A DNA stretch of 64,000 nucleotides from Rhizophagus irregularis (GCF_026210795.1 NC_089430.1:558001-622000), one strand, 5' to 3'; counted from the first letter of the stretch, positions 12,201-23,676 are shown. Notes: generated by a model from the sequence alone, not told the origin. Program-made: numbers and translations.

Positions 12201-15200
12201 GCCATTAAGTGCACTTATTTCAAACATAAGAAAAGATATTATAAATAACAGTGAGTAAATTATTATAATTGCATATAAAGTATACAAAGTATAATTACTG
12301 GCTTATTTATGACAACTTTTTATAGATAAACTTATTTACTGGTATGAAAAAGCAGCAGAAAATGGAAATGAAGAAGCACTATTTAATCTTGGATATTGTT
12401 ATGAAAAAGGGATTGGAACTGAAGTTAATGAAATAAAAGCATTTGAATTATACAAATTAGCAGCAGAAAAAGGATATATTATTGCACAAAGTAATCTTGG
12501 AATTTTATATCAATATGGTAAAGGAACAAAAATAGATTTAGACAAAGCTATTTATTGGTATGATAAAGCAGCAGAAAATGGAAATGAAGAAGCACTATTT
12601 AATCTTGGATATTGTTATGAAAAAGGAATTGGAACTGAAATTAATGAATCAAAAGCATTTGAATTATATAAATCAGCAGCAGAAAAAGAATATATTATTG
12701 CACAAAGTAATCTTGGAATTTCATATCAATATGGTAAAGGCATAAAAATGGATTTATACAAAGCTATTTATTGGTATAATAAAGCAGCAGAAAATGGCAA
12801 TAAAGAAGCACTATTTAATCTTGGATATTGTTATGAAAAAGGAATTGGAACTGAAGTTAATGAATTAAAAGCATTTGAATTATATAAATCAGCAGCAGAA
12901 AAAGGACATATTATTGCACAAAATAATCTTGGATATTGTTATAATAAAGGAATTGGAACTGAAGTTAATAAATCAAAAGCATTTGAATTACATAAATTAG
13001 CAGCAGAAAGTGGTGATGAAGTAGTACTATTTAATCTTGGATATTGTTATGAAAAAGGAATTGGAACTGAAGTTAATGAAATAAAAGCATTTGCATTATA
13101 TAAATTAGCAGCAGAAAAAGAATATATTATTGCACAAAATAATCTTGGAATTTCATATCAATATGGTAAAGGAACAAAAATGGATTTAAATAAAGCCATT
13201 TATTGGTATAATAAAGCAGCAAAAAATGAAAATGAGGAAGCATTAATTAATCTTGGATATTGTTATGAAAAAGGAATTGGAATTGAAGTTAATGAAGCAA
13301 AAGCATTTGAATTATATAAATCAGCAGCAGAAAAAGGATATATTATTGCACAAAATAATCTTGGAATTTCATACCAATATGGTAAGGGAACAAAAATGAA
13401 TTTAGACAAAGCCATTTATTGGTATAATAAAGCAGCAGAAAATGGAAATAAAGAAGCACTATTTAATCTTGGATATTGTAATGAAAAAGGAATTGGAACT
13501 AAAGTCAATGAAACAAAAGCATTTGAATTATATAAATTAGCAGTAGAAAAAGGACATATTATTGCACAAAATAATCTTGGATATTGTTATGAAAAAGGAA
13601 TTGGAACTGAAGTTAATGAATCAAAAGCATTTGAATTATATAAATCAGCAGTAGAAAAAGGACATATCATTGCACAAAATAATCTTGGGTATTGTTATAA
13701 AAAAGGAATCGGAACTGAAGTTAATGAATTAAAAGCATTTGAACTACATAAATTAGCAGCAGAAAGTGGTGATGAAGTAACACTATCTAATCTTGGATAT
13801 TGTTATGAAAAAGGAATTGGAACTGAAGTTAATGAATCAAAAGCATTTAAATTATATAATTCAGCAGCAGAAAAAGGATATATTATTGCACAAAATAATC
13901 TTGGAATTTCATACCAATATGGTAAGGGAACAAAAATGAATTTAGACAAAGCCATTTATTGGTATAATAAAGCAGCAGAAAATGGCAATAAAGAAGCACT
14001 ATTTAATCTTGGATATTGTTATGAAAAAGGAATTGGAACTGAAGTTAATAAATCAAAAGCATTTGAATTATATAAATTAGCAGCAGAAAAAGAACATATT
14101 CTTGCACAAAATAATCTTGGAATTTCATATCAATATGGTAAAGGAATAAAAATAGATTTAGATAAAGCTATTTATTGGTATAATAAAGCAGCAGAAAATG
14201 GAAATGAAGAAGCACTATTTAATCTTGGATATTGCTATGAGAAAGGAATTGGAATTAAAGTTAATGAAACAAAAGCATTTGAATTATATAAATCAGCAGC
14301 AGAAAAAGAACATATTCTTGCACAAAATAATCTTGGAATTTCATATCAATATGGTAAAGGAATAAAAATAGATTTAGATAAAGCTATTTATTGGTATAAT
14401 GAAGCAGCAGAAAATGGAAATGAAGAAGCACTATTTAATCTTGGATATTGCTATGAGAAAGGAATTGGAATTAAAGTTAATGAAACAAAAGCATTTGAAT
14501 TATATAAATCAGCAGCAGAAAAAGAACATATTCTTGCACAAAATAATCTTGGAATTTCATATCAATATGGTAAAGGAATAAAAATAGATTTAGATAAAGC
14601 TATTTATTGGTATAATAAAGCAGCAGAAAATGGAATTAAGGAAGCACAATTTAATCTTGGATGTTGTTATGGTAAGGGAATTGGAACTGAAGTTAATAAA
14701 TCAAAAGCATTTGAATTATATAAATTAGCAGCAGAAAATGGACATATTACTGCACAAAATAATCTTGGATATTCATATCAGTATGGTGAAGGAATAGAAA
14801 AGAATTTAAATAAAGCTATTTATTGGTATAATAAAGCAGCAGAAATTGGTAATGAAGTAGCACTATTTAATCTTGGATATTGTTATAAAAAAGGAATTGG
14901 AACTGAAGTTAATAAATCAAAAGCATTTGAATTATATAAATTAGCAGCAGAAAGTGGAAATGAAAAAGCACTATTTAATCTTGGATATTGTTATGAAAAA
15001 GGAATTGGAACTAAAGTTAATGAGACAAAAGCATTTAAATTATATAAATTAGCAGCAGAAAAAAGATATATTATTGCACAAAATAATCTTGGATATTGTT
15101 ATGAAGAAGGAATTGGAACTGAAGTTAATGAAATAAAAGCATTTGAATTATATAAATTAGCAGCAGAAAATGGACATATTACTGCACAAAATAATCTTGG

Positions 15201-15984
15201 ATATGCATATCAGCATGGTAAAGGAATAGAAAAGGATTTAAATAAAGCTATTTATTGGTATAATAAAGCAGCAGAAAATGGACATATTACTGCACAATTT
15301 AATCTTGGATATTGCTATGAAAAAGGAATTGGTACTGAAGCTAATGAAACAAAAGCATTTGAATTATATAAATCATCAGCAGATAAGGGACATATTGTTG
15401 CACAAAATAATCTTGGATATTTATATGATTGTGGTAAAGGAATAAAAATGGATTTAGACAAAGCTTTTTATTGGTATAATAAAGCAGCAGAAAATGGAAT
15501 TAAAGAAGCACAATTTAATCTTGGATGTTGTTATGATAAAGGAATTGGAACTGAAGTTAATAAATCAAAAGCATTTGAATTATATAAATTAGCAGCAGAA
15601 AATGGACATATTACTGCACAAAATAATCTTGGTTATTCATATCAGCATGGTGAAGGAATAGAAAAGAATTTAAATAAAGCTATTTATTGGTATAATAAAG
15701 CAGCAGAAATTGGTAATGAAGTAGCACTATTTAATCTTGGATATTGTTATGAAAAAGGAATTGGAACTAAAGTTAATAAGACAAAAGCATTTGAATTATA
15801 TAAATTAGCAGAAGAAAAAGGATATATTATTGCACAAAATAATCTTGGATATTGTTATGAAGAAGGAATTGGAACTGAAGTTAATGAAATAAAAGCATTA
15901 GAATTATATAAATTAGCAGCAGAAAATGAACATATTACTGCACAAAATAATTTGGATATGCATATCAGCATGGTAAAGGAATAG
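9276..15984 (+). CDS. TKL-type protein kinase fused to a long Sel1 repeat array, 12 exons
   Basis: Exons 9276-10322, 10388-10584, 10657-11264, 11321-11399, 11466-11512, 11572-11623, 11689-11729, 11791-11845, 11914-11954, 12013-12061, 12147-12250, 12326-15984; all introns GT-AG. Phases fit at every junction and total 1992 codons. Residues about 30-260 hold repeated Cys/His pairs of zinc-ribbon type (CNCGH, WCEGC, CNLCG, WCSDC, CKKC). The kinase has a Gly-rich loop EGGFG (316-320), lysine in VAVKK (about 335), HRDIHSGN (426-433), DLG in place of DFG (448-450) and APE (471-473), so an active TKL kinase is plausible. Then come an AIYTSRPL motif (present twice), Ser/Asp-rich duplicated mini-exons and about 34 Sel1 repeats of 36 residues, which form helical scaffolds. 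Kinase-Sel1 fusions are typical of expanded Rhizophagus families; partners are unknown. A TATA-like stretch lies at about 9239-9250. The last codons are out of frame (a missing base near 15951). The exon 4 acceptor (11320) is chosen by phase and is the least certain. Confidence 0.85.
11321..12061 (+). repeat. Tandem duplication of mini-exon pairs with their introns
   Basis: A block of about 170-215 bp occurs 3.5 times. Each block contains one exon ending in a SNDLDFDID-type peptide plus TR or IQ, an intron, then a 41-47-nt exon reading SKLISKSLKSSSLK, then another intron. The introns are near copies of each other (TTAAATATTAAGTTTCTTTC before the acceptor). All duplicated exons keep compatible phases, so the copies can be spliced in or skipped in pairs without losing frame. 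This lies between the kinase and the Sel1 array and makes a variable linker. Confidence 0.8.
14101..14748 (+). repeat. Near-identical 216-bp tandem units inside the Sel1 array
   Basis: CTTGCACAAAATAATCTTGG recurs at 14101, 14317 and 14533, exactly 216 bp (two Sel1 repeats, 72 codons) apart, with very few differences between units. The rest of the array is more diverged. This points to recent unequal exchange or gene conversion expanding the array in double-repeat steps. Confidence 0.75.
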
Positions 15985-16010
15985 AAAAGGATTTAAATAA
16001 AGCTATTTAT

Positions 16011-16797
16011 CATTAGAAGTTTAAATAGGGTGTGAATTTGCGAAACTATACACATATAAAACAACATGTTGAATCACTCCTATGACGGGTGCTGCAAATT
16101 TGCGAATATTATTTAATAATGAAAATTCTTGCAACAAAAAATTCCATATTTTTTAATAAAATTAATTTCAATTTATTTTACATACCTTGAGAACCAAACC
16201 AAATACCTTATCACTAATATACCATAGCTTACGACCTAACCACTATACTATTTAAATTTTTTTTTAATTTTATATATTATATTTTATATTTAGTATTCTA
16301 ATTTATATAATAAAAATTAGGTTTAAATTACATATAATCATGTATTTACACAATTTTTTAAGGTGTAAATTGCCAAAATTTTCTATTTATATAAAATACA
16401 TATAAGTTTTTAAAATACAAATTACTAAGAGTATTTTGATCAATATATTTATATGTAAATTACTCAAATTGTGTATTTACACAATTTTTTGAAGTGTAAA
16501 TTACTTAAAATACCCATTTGTATGATTTCACGTAAACTCTTGACAATTAAAATTACTGAAACTATGATTTCATGTGTAAACTACATGAAATTGTGTATTC
16601 ACGCTTTTTTTCAAAATTGCAAAATACTGAAAATACCTATTTATGTGATTTTATATAAACTTTGATTACTGAAACTATGTTCTAAGGTGTAAATTACACA
16701 TAATTGATATTTACACTTTTTTTTAAGGTGTAGATTTTCGGTATTACACATATTTGATAAATCTACACATATAATCACACAATTTAATCTCCTGATG
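16011..16797. mobile_element. 787-bp MITE inserted in the 3' end of the Sel1 gene
   Basis: Ends CATTAGAAGTTTAAAT and (reverse complement) CATCAGGAGATTAAAT are imperfect inverted termini. Coding sequence breaks exactly at ATTTAT (16010) and resumes at TGGTATAATAAAGCAGCAG (16800), where other Sel1 repeats read ATTTATTGGTAT, so the insertion is precise with AT on both sides. Inside are many foldback copies of GGTGTAAATTAC and GTGTATTTACAC. No transposase is encoded. In the Sel1 frame the element supplies a stop codon (16014-16016). Confidence 0.8.
16178..16260 (-). repeat. tRNA-derived SINE-like segment, copy 1
   Basis: On the minus strand the sequence TAGTATAGTGGTTAG is a near-perfect tRNA D-arm/A box. 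About 45 nt further GGTTTGGTTCTC is a B box with two changes, followed by AAGGTATG. The acceptor and anticodon stems do not fold as a functional tRNA. A related segment is at 22283-22362. It lies inside the 787-bp MITE. I interpret it as a fossil tRNA-type Pol III unit. Confidence 0.5.
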
Positions 16798-17075
16798 ATT
16801 GGTATAATAAAGCAGCAGAAAGTGGTAATGAAGTAGTATGTTTAACCTTGGATATTGTTATGAAAAAAGAATTGGAACTAAAATTAATGAAACAAGAGCA
16901 TTTAAATTATATAAAATGGCAGCAGAAAAAGATTATTTAAATGCACAATATTAACTAGGATATTGTTATGAAAAAAAAATTGGAACTGAATTTAATGAAA
17001 CAAGAGCATTTGAATTATATAAATCAGCAGCAGAAAAAGGATATTTTATTGCATATACCAATTTATGTTGAAAGA
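16798..17075 (+). pseudogene. Decayed C-terminal Sel1 repeats cut off by the MITE
   Basis: Beyond the transposon the translation again gives Sel1 repeats ([53 protein letters not shown]), but only with a one-base frame change near 16840 and an in-frame TAA at about 16951. It ends near 17070 at a natural-looking stop. This was the original end of the gene at 9276-15984 and is now decaying. Confidence 0.8.
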
Positions 17076-17394
17076 TATCCAATCTTTCTGAAAGGACCAA
17101 TCAAACTGCCCCTAATTCATTATTTTGATAAAAATTGCTAATGCTAAATACTGAAATAATAATAATAATGAATACTCCATATTATTTGTGTACCAAAATA
17201 TTAAAATTATAGCAAAAATCACTAAAAATATATAATAAATTTTTCTGGGGTAATCAAGTCATCCCAGATCCTCTTCTTAGACTTTTTTCTTTATCATTTT
17301 TTTTTTCACTTTATTGTTATTTTTTTATTTATTATTATTTTGTTTTTTTGCCAATTTCATTATCATTGTTGTTAATATTATATTTTGACTATAA

Positions 17395-17537
17395 CAGTGT
17401 TGGCAAATGACCTTGAAATGACCTTTAAATGACCTGATTACGTCATGATTTTACTATGAATATTTCACGTGATCATATACGAAATGACCTAAGGTCATTT
17501 CAAAAAAGTGAAATGACCTCAAAATTTGCCAACACTG
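17395..17537. mobile_element. hAT-type MITE, 143 bp
   Basis: Termini CAGTGTTGGCAAATGACC and (reverse complement) CAGTGTTGGCAAATTTTG, with GACTATAA on the left and GACTATAT on the right as an 8-bp target duplication with one mismatch. An 8-bp duplication with a CAGTG-type end is characteristic of hAT elements. The interior is repeats of AAATGACCT. The same family is at 7119-7260 and, as a longer form, at 45554-46399. Confidence 0.85.
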
Positions 17538-17539
17538 GA

Positions 17540-19470
17540 CTATATTGTTTCCTTAAACATAGATACTAATCACTCATTAAATTATTAATATTGTCAAGAT
17601 TATCCTGAGATAAAGTTCTTGATGTTAAATGCATTTCTAGTTAAACATTAATATCATATTGAAACAATAAATTTGAGGTTTAATTATGACTAGTTATCAC
17701 TAAATTTCCAGGCAGGTCGGCAACCATTATTGGACATATGTCCACTAACTGTCCATTGACAGACCCTCTGTAGGTTGGATGTTATATTATGTACATCCAT
17801 AAACCGTCAATTTCAGGTATATGGACGTTTGATCTGTTGAAAAAATTATTTAATATTAAATATTTTAATAATATTTAATGTATAAGACTAATTTTAACCC
17901 CAGTGATTTAACCAGGGTGATTTAACCTGGTAATTTTTAGGATAATTTAACTGGGTGATTTAATCTAGTAATTACATAATAATGTAATATTTCACGAGTT
18001 ATTTGTTTATTTGCCATAACAACGCATTTCTTTCTTTTTCCCCTCCTTCCTTTTTTATTTTTATTACTTTTTTTCTCTTTCTCTAGGTGGGTTTCTCGTA
18101 TGTCTTTTTATATTCCTTTCGATACTTCCTTCTTCCCTTCATTTCTGGTCTTTTACTCTTCTTTCAACATCAACATTTTGAACTTTAACCTTTTAACATG
18201 GCATGTTTTTATTAGCTTTATTTATTTGTTTTTGTTACTTACTAATTAACTATTTTCCTCTTTTTTTTGTAGGTTCTTTGGCATCTTACTAAATGGTAAG
18301 TTTTGGGTTTTTTTTTAGAATTTTGTAAACCTATTTTCTTTACAGAACTAACCAGTCCTTTTTTTTTCTTTTTTGGTTGGGGTTTCTTCTTGTGTTTCTT
18401 CTTGGATTTCTTTCTGGGTTTTCTCTTATGTTTTTCTTGGGTTTCTTTTTACTCGGATTTCTTCTTGGATTTCGGTTGGACTCTTTTTGGATTTCTTTCT
18501 GGGTTTCGGTTTGTTCTTTTCTCTTTTTGGTTGGGGTTTTTTTTGGTTGGATTTTCTGCTCTTTTTCTGTTCCCTTTCTCCTTTTCTTTTCCCCTATTCT
18601 TTTTTTATTCCCTCCCTTTTTCTTGTTCTTTTTTGTTTTCCCTCCTTTTTTCGTTGTTCTCTTTGTTTCTCCTCCTTTTTAATTGTTCTCTTTAATCCTC
18701 TTTTTTTTTTCTTTCTCGTTCTGTTCATTCCCTATTGTTTGTCATCTTTTTTTCATTTATTATTATCTTTTCATCTCCCATTATTTTCCACTTTATTTTG
18801 ATTTCTACCGTTCTTCTTCATCTTTTCATTTCTTATCATCTTTTTCAACTACAATCATTATTCCATTCATCACCTTTCATCTACTATTTTTTCCATCTTT
18901 TTTGCCCCTTATGATTTTTTATTATTTCACATTTCAGAAATCCATAAACCAAATTCTGTAAAAAAAAACTGGTTTTACCTACTTCAAATAAATATTCCTG
19001 GATCTTATATTTGTGTAAATTCATATTAACAGTCTTTTTGTCTCAAATTCATGTTTCTTGATTTTTGTTATTATTGAAGCTTAATTATTCTTAATGTATT
19101 TCTAGATTTTTATTTGTGTTTCTTAATAACTTATGAAAGAAATCTTTATTGTTAAAAATCTACATTTTATTGTAAAAATAAATCATTTTTAAAAGAAATA
19201 AAAGAAAGAAATTTTTATTCAACTTTTTTTTTTAAAAAAAGATTATCAGTTATAATACGATGGAATATAAATTTTGCTAATTAGCCAATCACACAATCAC
19301 GATTTAATTTAGGATGAGAAATAACCAGCATTAATTGAAATAAATTCATCCAATTAAAAATGGGGTGGTGATTTAACCTGGGTTATTTAACCCGGGCAAG
19401 TTAAATTTTAATATAAAATAAAAAATTTTTTTATAATGAGGAGTGATTTAACCCGGGGGCAAGTTAGCAA
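17540..19470. other. No gene seen; pyrimidine-rich tract 18000-18930
   Basis: On the + strand 18000-18930 is almost pure T/C with scattered G. The long overlapping frames there (18303-18961) are Phe/Leu/Ser strings in all three phases and are artefacts of composition. Splice-like signals occur (TTTTTTTTGTAG then a 23-nt piece then GTAAGTTTTG near 18272-18305). Motifs GTGATTTAACC and its relatives occur at about 17895-17960 and again at 19370-19460, perhaps remains of the two ends of an older element that includes this tract. Confidence 0.5.
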
Positions 19471-19717
19471 AACTCATATTTAGGGTTGTGAGAGTTACAT
19501 TACATAGGTTACAATACATGTAACTTATGTTGTAAATTACATCGACCCCTTATAACTTACATCTTATATAATATTATAAAATCGATTCCTATTGGTACAA
19601 AATTAGCATATCATGTGATCAAAATTTCCTAAATAAAATTCATGAAACGAAACACTTTATCTACTTTATTTATTTTTTCAAGAAATTAATTACATTTACA
19701 ATATTATATTTAAAAAA

Positions 19718-22014
19718 TTAATCTTGAAATTCATTTAATTCTTCATCCAATAATCCTTCCAAATCTGAATAGGATTGAAAATCTAAATCAGAAAAATCAG
19801 ATTTAACATCAATTTCTTGTAGAGTTTGAAATTGATTAAGGTTAATCGATTAATTAATCGACTAAGACGGTTAATCGATTAAGGTATCTCAAAAATCGGT
19901 TAATCAATTAAAATTATCAACCCATAATTCTGGTCAAATTATCTAATGCGGCCCAGAGCTGTGAATTTTGGTCACGTGTTCTCCGAACTTGGAAGAATTT
20001 GTATTAATTTTTTAATGATAATAATAATAAATAAGACTTTCCTATAACTAAATGTATGATCAAAAACAATTTGGGGCAATCTGCGGTCAAAAAAAAAAAA
20101 TTTTTTAATATTTTAATATTAATCGATTATTAATCGATTAGGGCCCTTGGTTAATCGATTATTAATCGATTAAGGTTTTTTTGGTCGGTTCTAACCTCTA
20201 ATTTCTTGTTCATTATTACCTTTGGCAGCTTCTCTTATAGCTTTCTTTTGCAATACTTTCTCAACCCAGCTCTCTATAGTAAGTGCCTTTTCTAATGAAC
20301 GTAATATCCGCAGATTCCAAAACATATAAACAATTTTTTCTACCCGCTTTTTATGCAATTTATTTCGTAACTTTGAATGAATAAATCCAAATGTAGACCA
20401 ATTTCTCTCACTGGCTGCTGAAGTTGCAGGTATGAAAAGTATCTGAATGGCTATATCACTAAGAATTGGATATCTTCCTTTCATTAAATTCCACCAGTTA
20501 ACGGATTTTTGAATTACATCTCCCCACAAATGGCTATGCGCAAAACTTCCTGTTTTCCTAACATATTCAGCAAGTTCTGTTAAAACTATATCCTTATATT
20601 CTTCCCCTACTAAACTTAAAATTTCCTTTTCAATAATAGGATCAAATATGCGTGCATTAAGCCGACTACCACAATATCGTAGATCTAATTTATAAGCAAC
20701 AATGACAACTGGATTGTATAAGAAGTTTTGCCACCGATTTGTGCCAAATTTTTTAACTTCTTCACGAATATTTTCAGGTAAATCAGTATTATTTCGCACA
20801 TGTGCTTTAAGTTGCTGATATTCAAAATATGCAGTAGAAAGAAATGTTTCATCTCCTTCTAATTTTTTAATAAAAATAGCAAAATTTTCTAAAAAATTTT
20901 GAATTTTCCCAAGATTATTCCAAAAAGTATCACTAGAAATAAGTGACTTCATTCTATCATCAAGATTAAGATGATCCTCAGCAATAGTAGATCGAATAGC
21001 TGATTTTGTAAGGAATAACTGGTTAATACAAGAATATGAAGATCTCTATCGTGTATCGCAAGGTAAAATCAATGCGATTTCCTTTCCATATTTTTCTTTT
21101 TGTAAGCGTCAAAGTGCAGCAAGTATTACTTGGTGATTACGAAAGTAAATTGATAATTTTTTGGCTTTTTCTATTATTTCCTTTATCCATTCAATACTTA
21201 TAATATCTTTCATCCATAAATGAATACCATGCGCCCAACAGCCAAGAAAGATTTTTTTGGGATATTTTTGTTTTAAGATCTTCCAAGCAGCCTTCATGTT
21301 TGACGCATTGTCTGTGATTATTGCACCAAATTTATTAATACCAGCATCTTTCATAGTAGTTTCAAGTCCTAGTGCAATATTCTCTGCAGTATGACGTTCT
21401 TCCTTAAAAGCAGTTGCTTTAAAAAATAATGGTTTTGGCGTTGAGATCATACAGTTTACAATAGAAGTTTTTTGAATATTTGACCATCCATCGCTAATTA
21501 AACAATATGTAGGACTTTCAGATAATGCTGAATTAACAACTAATTCTAAATGTTCAAATTCTTGATCTAAAAGAGTGTTTGAAAGAGTAAAATGTGAAGG
21601 AATCTTAAAAGAAGGGCAGGCTTTTTTTAAGAATAAAATAAAATCTTCATTTTCAATTACATTAAATGAAATACCCACTGAGCAAAAAGCCCGTATAAGA
21701 AGACTTTCTAAAATAATCTGATCTTTGGAAGTAAAAGCAAATTTGTATTCGTCAAATGTTTGCTGTCTTTTACATTTAGTACCTTGAGGTTGTAAAGTTT
21801 CAGTTTCTACATTTATATCTTTGCATTTTTTGATATGTTCTTTAAGACGAGAAGTATTTTTAGACCATGTACCAGAACAAGTTTTACATGCATATTTTTC
21901 TTTTTCATTAGAATCAACAGTAACTTCATACTCAGACCAAAAATTTCCTCTTATTTTCGGCATAATAAAATGGGTTAAACTTGAAGAAAAAAGATTTCGT
22001 GTAGCGTTGCTCAA
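19718..22014 (-). pseudogene. hAT transposase with BED zinc finger, DUF659 and dimerisation region
   Basis: From the ATG at 22014 the frame shows a BED-type finger (CKTCSGTW ... HIKKC, residues about 42-65), then a DUF659-like part of the RNase H-fold catalytic core (AIITDNASNMKAAW and GCWAHGIHLW), and near the end the hAT C-terminal dimerisation motif (SAASERNWSTFGFIHSKLRN). The frame is continuous from 22014 to 20191 except for TGA at 21109-21111 and TAG at 21046-21048. From the family pattern (ILPCDTRW) the second replaces Trp, and the first probably replaces Arg. An acidic tail (SDFSDLDFQSYSDLEG) ending at 19718 lies beyond the nested insertion. The usual hAT length of about 600-700 residues is met. 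Without the two stops and the insertion it would be complete; as it stands it is inactive. Confidence 0.88.
19840..20196. mobile_element. Nested insertion of TTAATCGATTA repeats in the hAT transposase
   Basis: About 357 bp framed by GGTTAATCGATTAATTAATC on the left and TTAATCGATTAAGG ... GGTTCTAACC on the right, with palindromic TTAATCGATTA units clustered at both ends. It separates the NEQEI part of the transposase from its acidic tail. The element ends cannot be fixed to the base and I see no certain target duplication. Confidence 0.55.
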
Positions 22015-22282
22015 TTGATGATCAATTTGATCACTTTTTATTATTCAAATCACATTTTAGTAAATCATTAAATCAATTTAAAAATCAGAAATTCAGAATC
22101 AATCTAATGTTATAATTGTTATAATTTTACTTACAAGCTTAAGATTCCGAATTATTCCGATATTTTTTCCAAAACCTTCCGATGTAAGTTACATGTAACT
22201 TACAAAACTTAAAATGTAACTTACATCAAAATTTTTTAAGATACCGTAATTTTACAACCCTACTCATATTTAATATATATAA

Positions 22283-22362
22283 ACTTATACTTACCTTAGG
22301 AATCGAACCTAAAACCTGAGGTACTTATTTTTTGTTATCTAATCACTTAAACTATTTAAACT
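22283..22362 (-). repeat. tRNA-derived SINE-like segment, copy 2
   Basis: On the minus strand TAGTTTAAGTGATTAG (A-box/D-arm-like) is followed about 35 nt later by TTAGGTTCGATTCCTAA, which is a perfect T-arm: a 5-bp stem around TTCGATT, containing a canonical B box. The downstream AAGGTAAGTA matches copy 1 (AAGGTATGTA). No complete cloverleaf is visible. It is more likely a SINE or tRNA relic than a functional tRNA. Confidence 0.5.
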
Positions 22363-22713
22363 TTTAATTTATAATATATATGTTTTTGACTTATTTAAGT
22401 TGAAACCATTAAGCTAATACTAATAAAAATGATGATCCCTTTAAAATTTCGGTTATAAGACAGTATTGTCTGGTTACTGTGCGAAATCATGATAATTATA
22501 CTGATTAATAAGTTAATAGTCCATTAACAGTTATTGGACACATTTTTCATTAATTTTACATAAAAATCTTAATGTAAAATTTACGATTTTGACCGGGAAT
22601 AGTCACTGGACTACCTAATAATTTAGTGATGTAAAAATCTGTATTAAAAACACAAGAAAATTCCAAAATATTGTCATGTAACCATCATGTGCATTGATCG
22701 ATATTAAGGTTGC

Positions 22714-22893
22714 TTGCCGAAACTAGAGGGTTTTGGCAGAATGGCGTACGTGAAACTGCCAAAACTAGTTTCACAAAATCATCAAGAAATGCCGAAATTG
22801 CGAAACCTATCAAAATCGTGAAACTGCTGTAACTTGCCAAAACTGTTTCAGCGTTTCGGCAATACTTTCTATATGATTTAATTAGAGTTTCGG
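22714..22893. mobile_element. Possible MITE with GCCGAAACT termini
   Basis: GCCGAAACTAG at the left and (reverse complement) GCCGAAACTC at the right enclose about 180 bp containing further GTGAAACTGCCAAAACT-type inverted repeats. Local CpG content is higher than the surroundings. No target duplication is visible. Confidence 0.4.
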
Positions 22894-23005
22894 CATTTAA
22901 ACAATTTATAAGAATAAAGACAATGTGATTTTTTGTATGTAAATATTTATTTTATAATATTTAATATTAAACTAATAAAATATACGATTAAAAATATAAT
23001 AAAAA

Positions 23006-23676
23006 TTAAAATTTAATAATATCTTTATCTTCTATGTAGGGACCTGCTTCTACCTCTTCTTCTATCTCTACTTCTGTTCCGTCTTCTATCTCTACTTCTA
23101 TCTCGTCTTCTATCTCTACTTCTTGATTTACTTCTTGATCGAGACCTAGATCGCGACCTTCTTCTTTCCCTTCACAATCTATATTCATATCAATGTCGAT
23201 CATGCGCAGCATACTTCCGTCGATACTCTCATCTAAACAGATCTAAAATCCAATAAAAATATTAATGAATTGAATGAATTGCCTAAATAAAATTAATTTA
23301 AAATAATAATTAATAATAATTACTGGTTTGTAACCAGAATTTATCGTTCATATCAGCAAAACACGCTCTATCAAAACTATTTGGGCTTATAATAGGAATG
23401 TCGTCATTATTATTATTTATTATCCTACTGAAATTTTCATAACCTCGTTTGAGGGCATTCCATTTTGTTTGGCATTGCCTGGGTGTCGCTGCAAATCCTG
23501 TTGCAACAAACATCCTATTTGCTATTATTGTTCATGCATTTACATGATGACGGTTTGCAATTCTTTCGAATTGCTAATGTAAGTTTCTTCGTTCCATGAT
23601 TAATTGCCTAGCTGCGTTAATCGTCCATTGGAATACTGGTGGTGGCGGTGGGACAAAAGGTACTAATGCTGCTATT
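23006..23676 (-). pseudogene. Myb/SANT-like DNA-binding protein, pseudogene
   Basis: Minus-strand frame from about 23676 reads VPPPPPVFQWTINAARQLI, then ERIANR, then ATPRQCQTKWNALKRGYENF. The conserved Trp residues, the IA..G..T..QC..KW..L pattern and the length fit the Myb/SANT-like (trihelix-type) domain abundant in these fungi. Two in-frame stops interrupt it (a TAG after NLH and a TGA after HVNA); both can arise by a single C-to-T or G-to-A change. After an intron-like gap (23310 to about 23245) an acidic repeat-rich frame (EIEDEIEVEIEDGTEVEIEE, to 23006) may be its tail. The splice phase does not fit cleanly, so the tail may be separate. Related copies sit in the giant transposon (28323, 43035, 55488), so this may be a transposon remnant. 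Confidence 0.65.

Larger units (their letters stand above)
19481..22262 (-). mobile_element. hAT transposon, 2.78 kb, with 8-bp target duplication
   Basis: The element begins TAGGGTTGTGAGAGTTACAT and ends with the reverse complement of TAGGGTTGTAAAATTACGG. Both sides carry CTCATATT (19473-19480 and 22263-22270), an exact 8-bp duplication. Subterminal repeats TGTAACTTACAT occur at both ends. It holds a minus-strand transposase (19718-22014) that is interrupted by an insertion of about 360 bp (19840-20196). The perfect duplication with a broken transposase suggests moderate age. Confidence 0.9.

Noticed and set aside
18303-18961. Four overlapping long + strand frames
   Set aside because: Phe/Leu/Ser strings in all three phases of a pyrimidine tract; no motif and no intron structure.
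22283-22362. A functional tRNA gene
   Set aside because: The T-arm is perfect but acceptor and anticodon stems do not pair; treated as a SINE-like relic.
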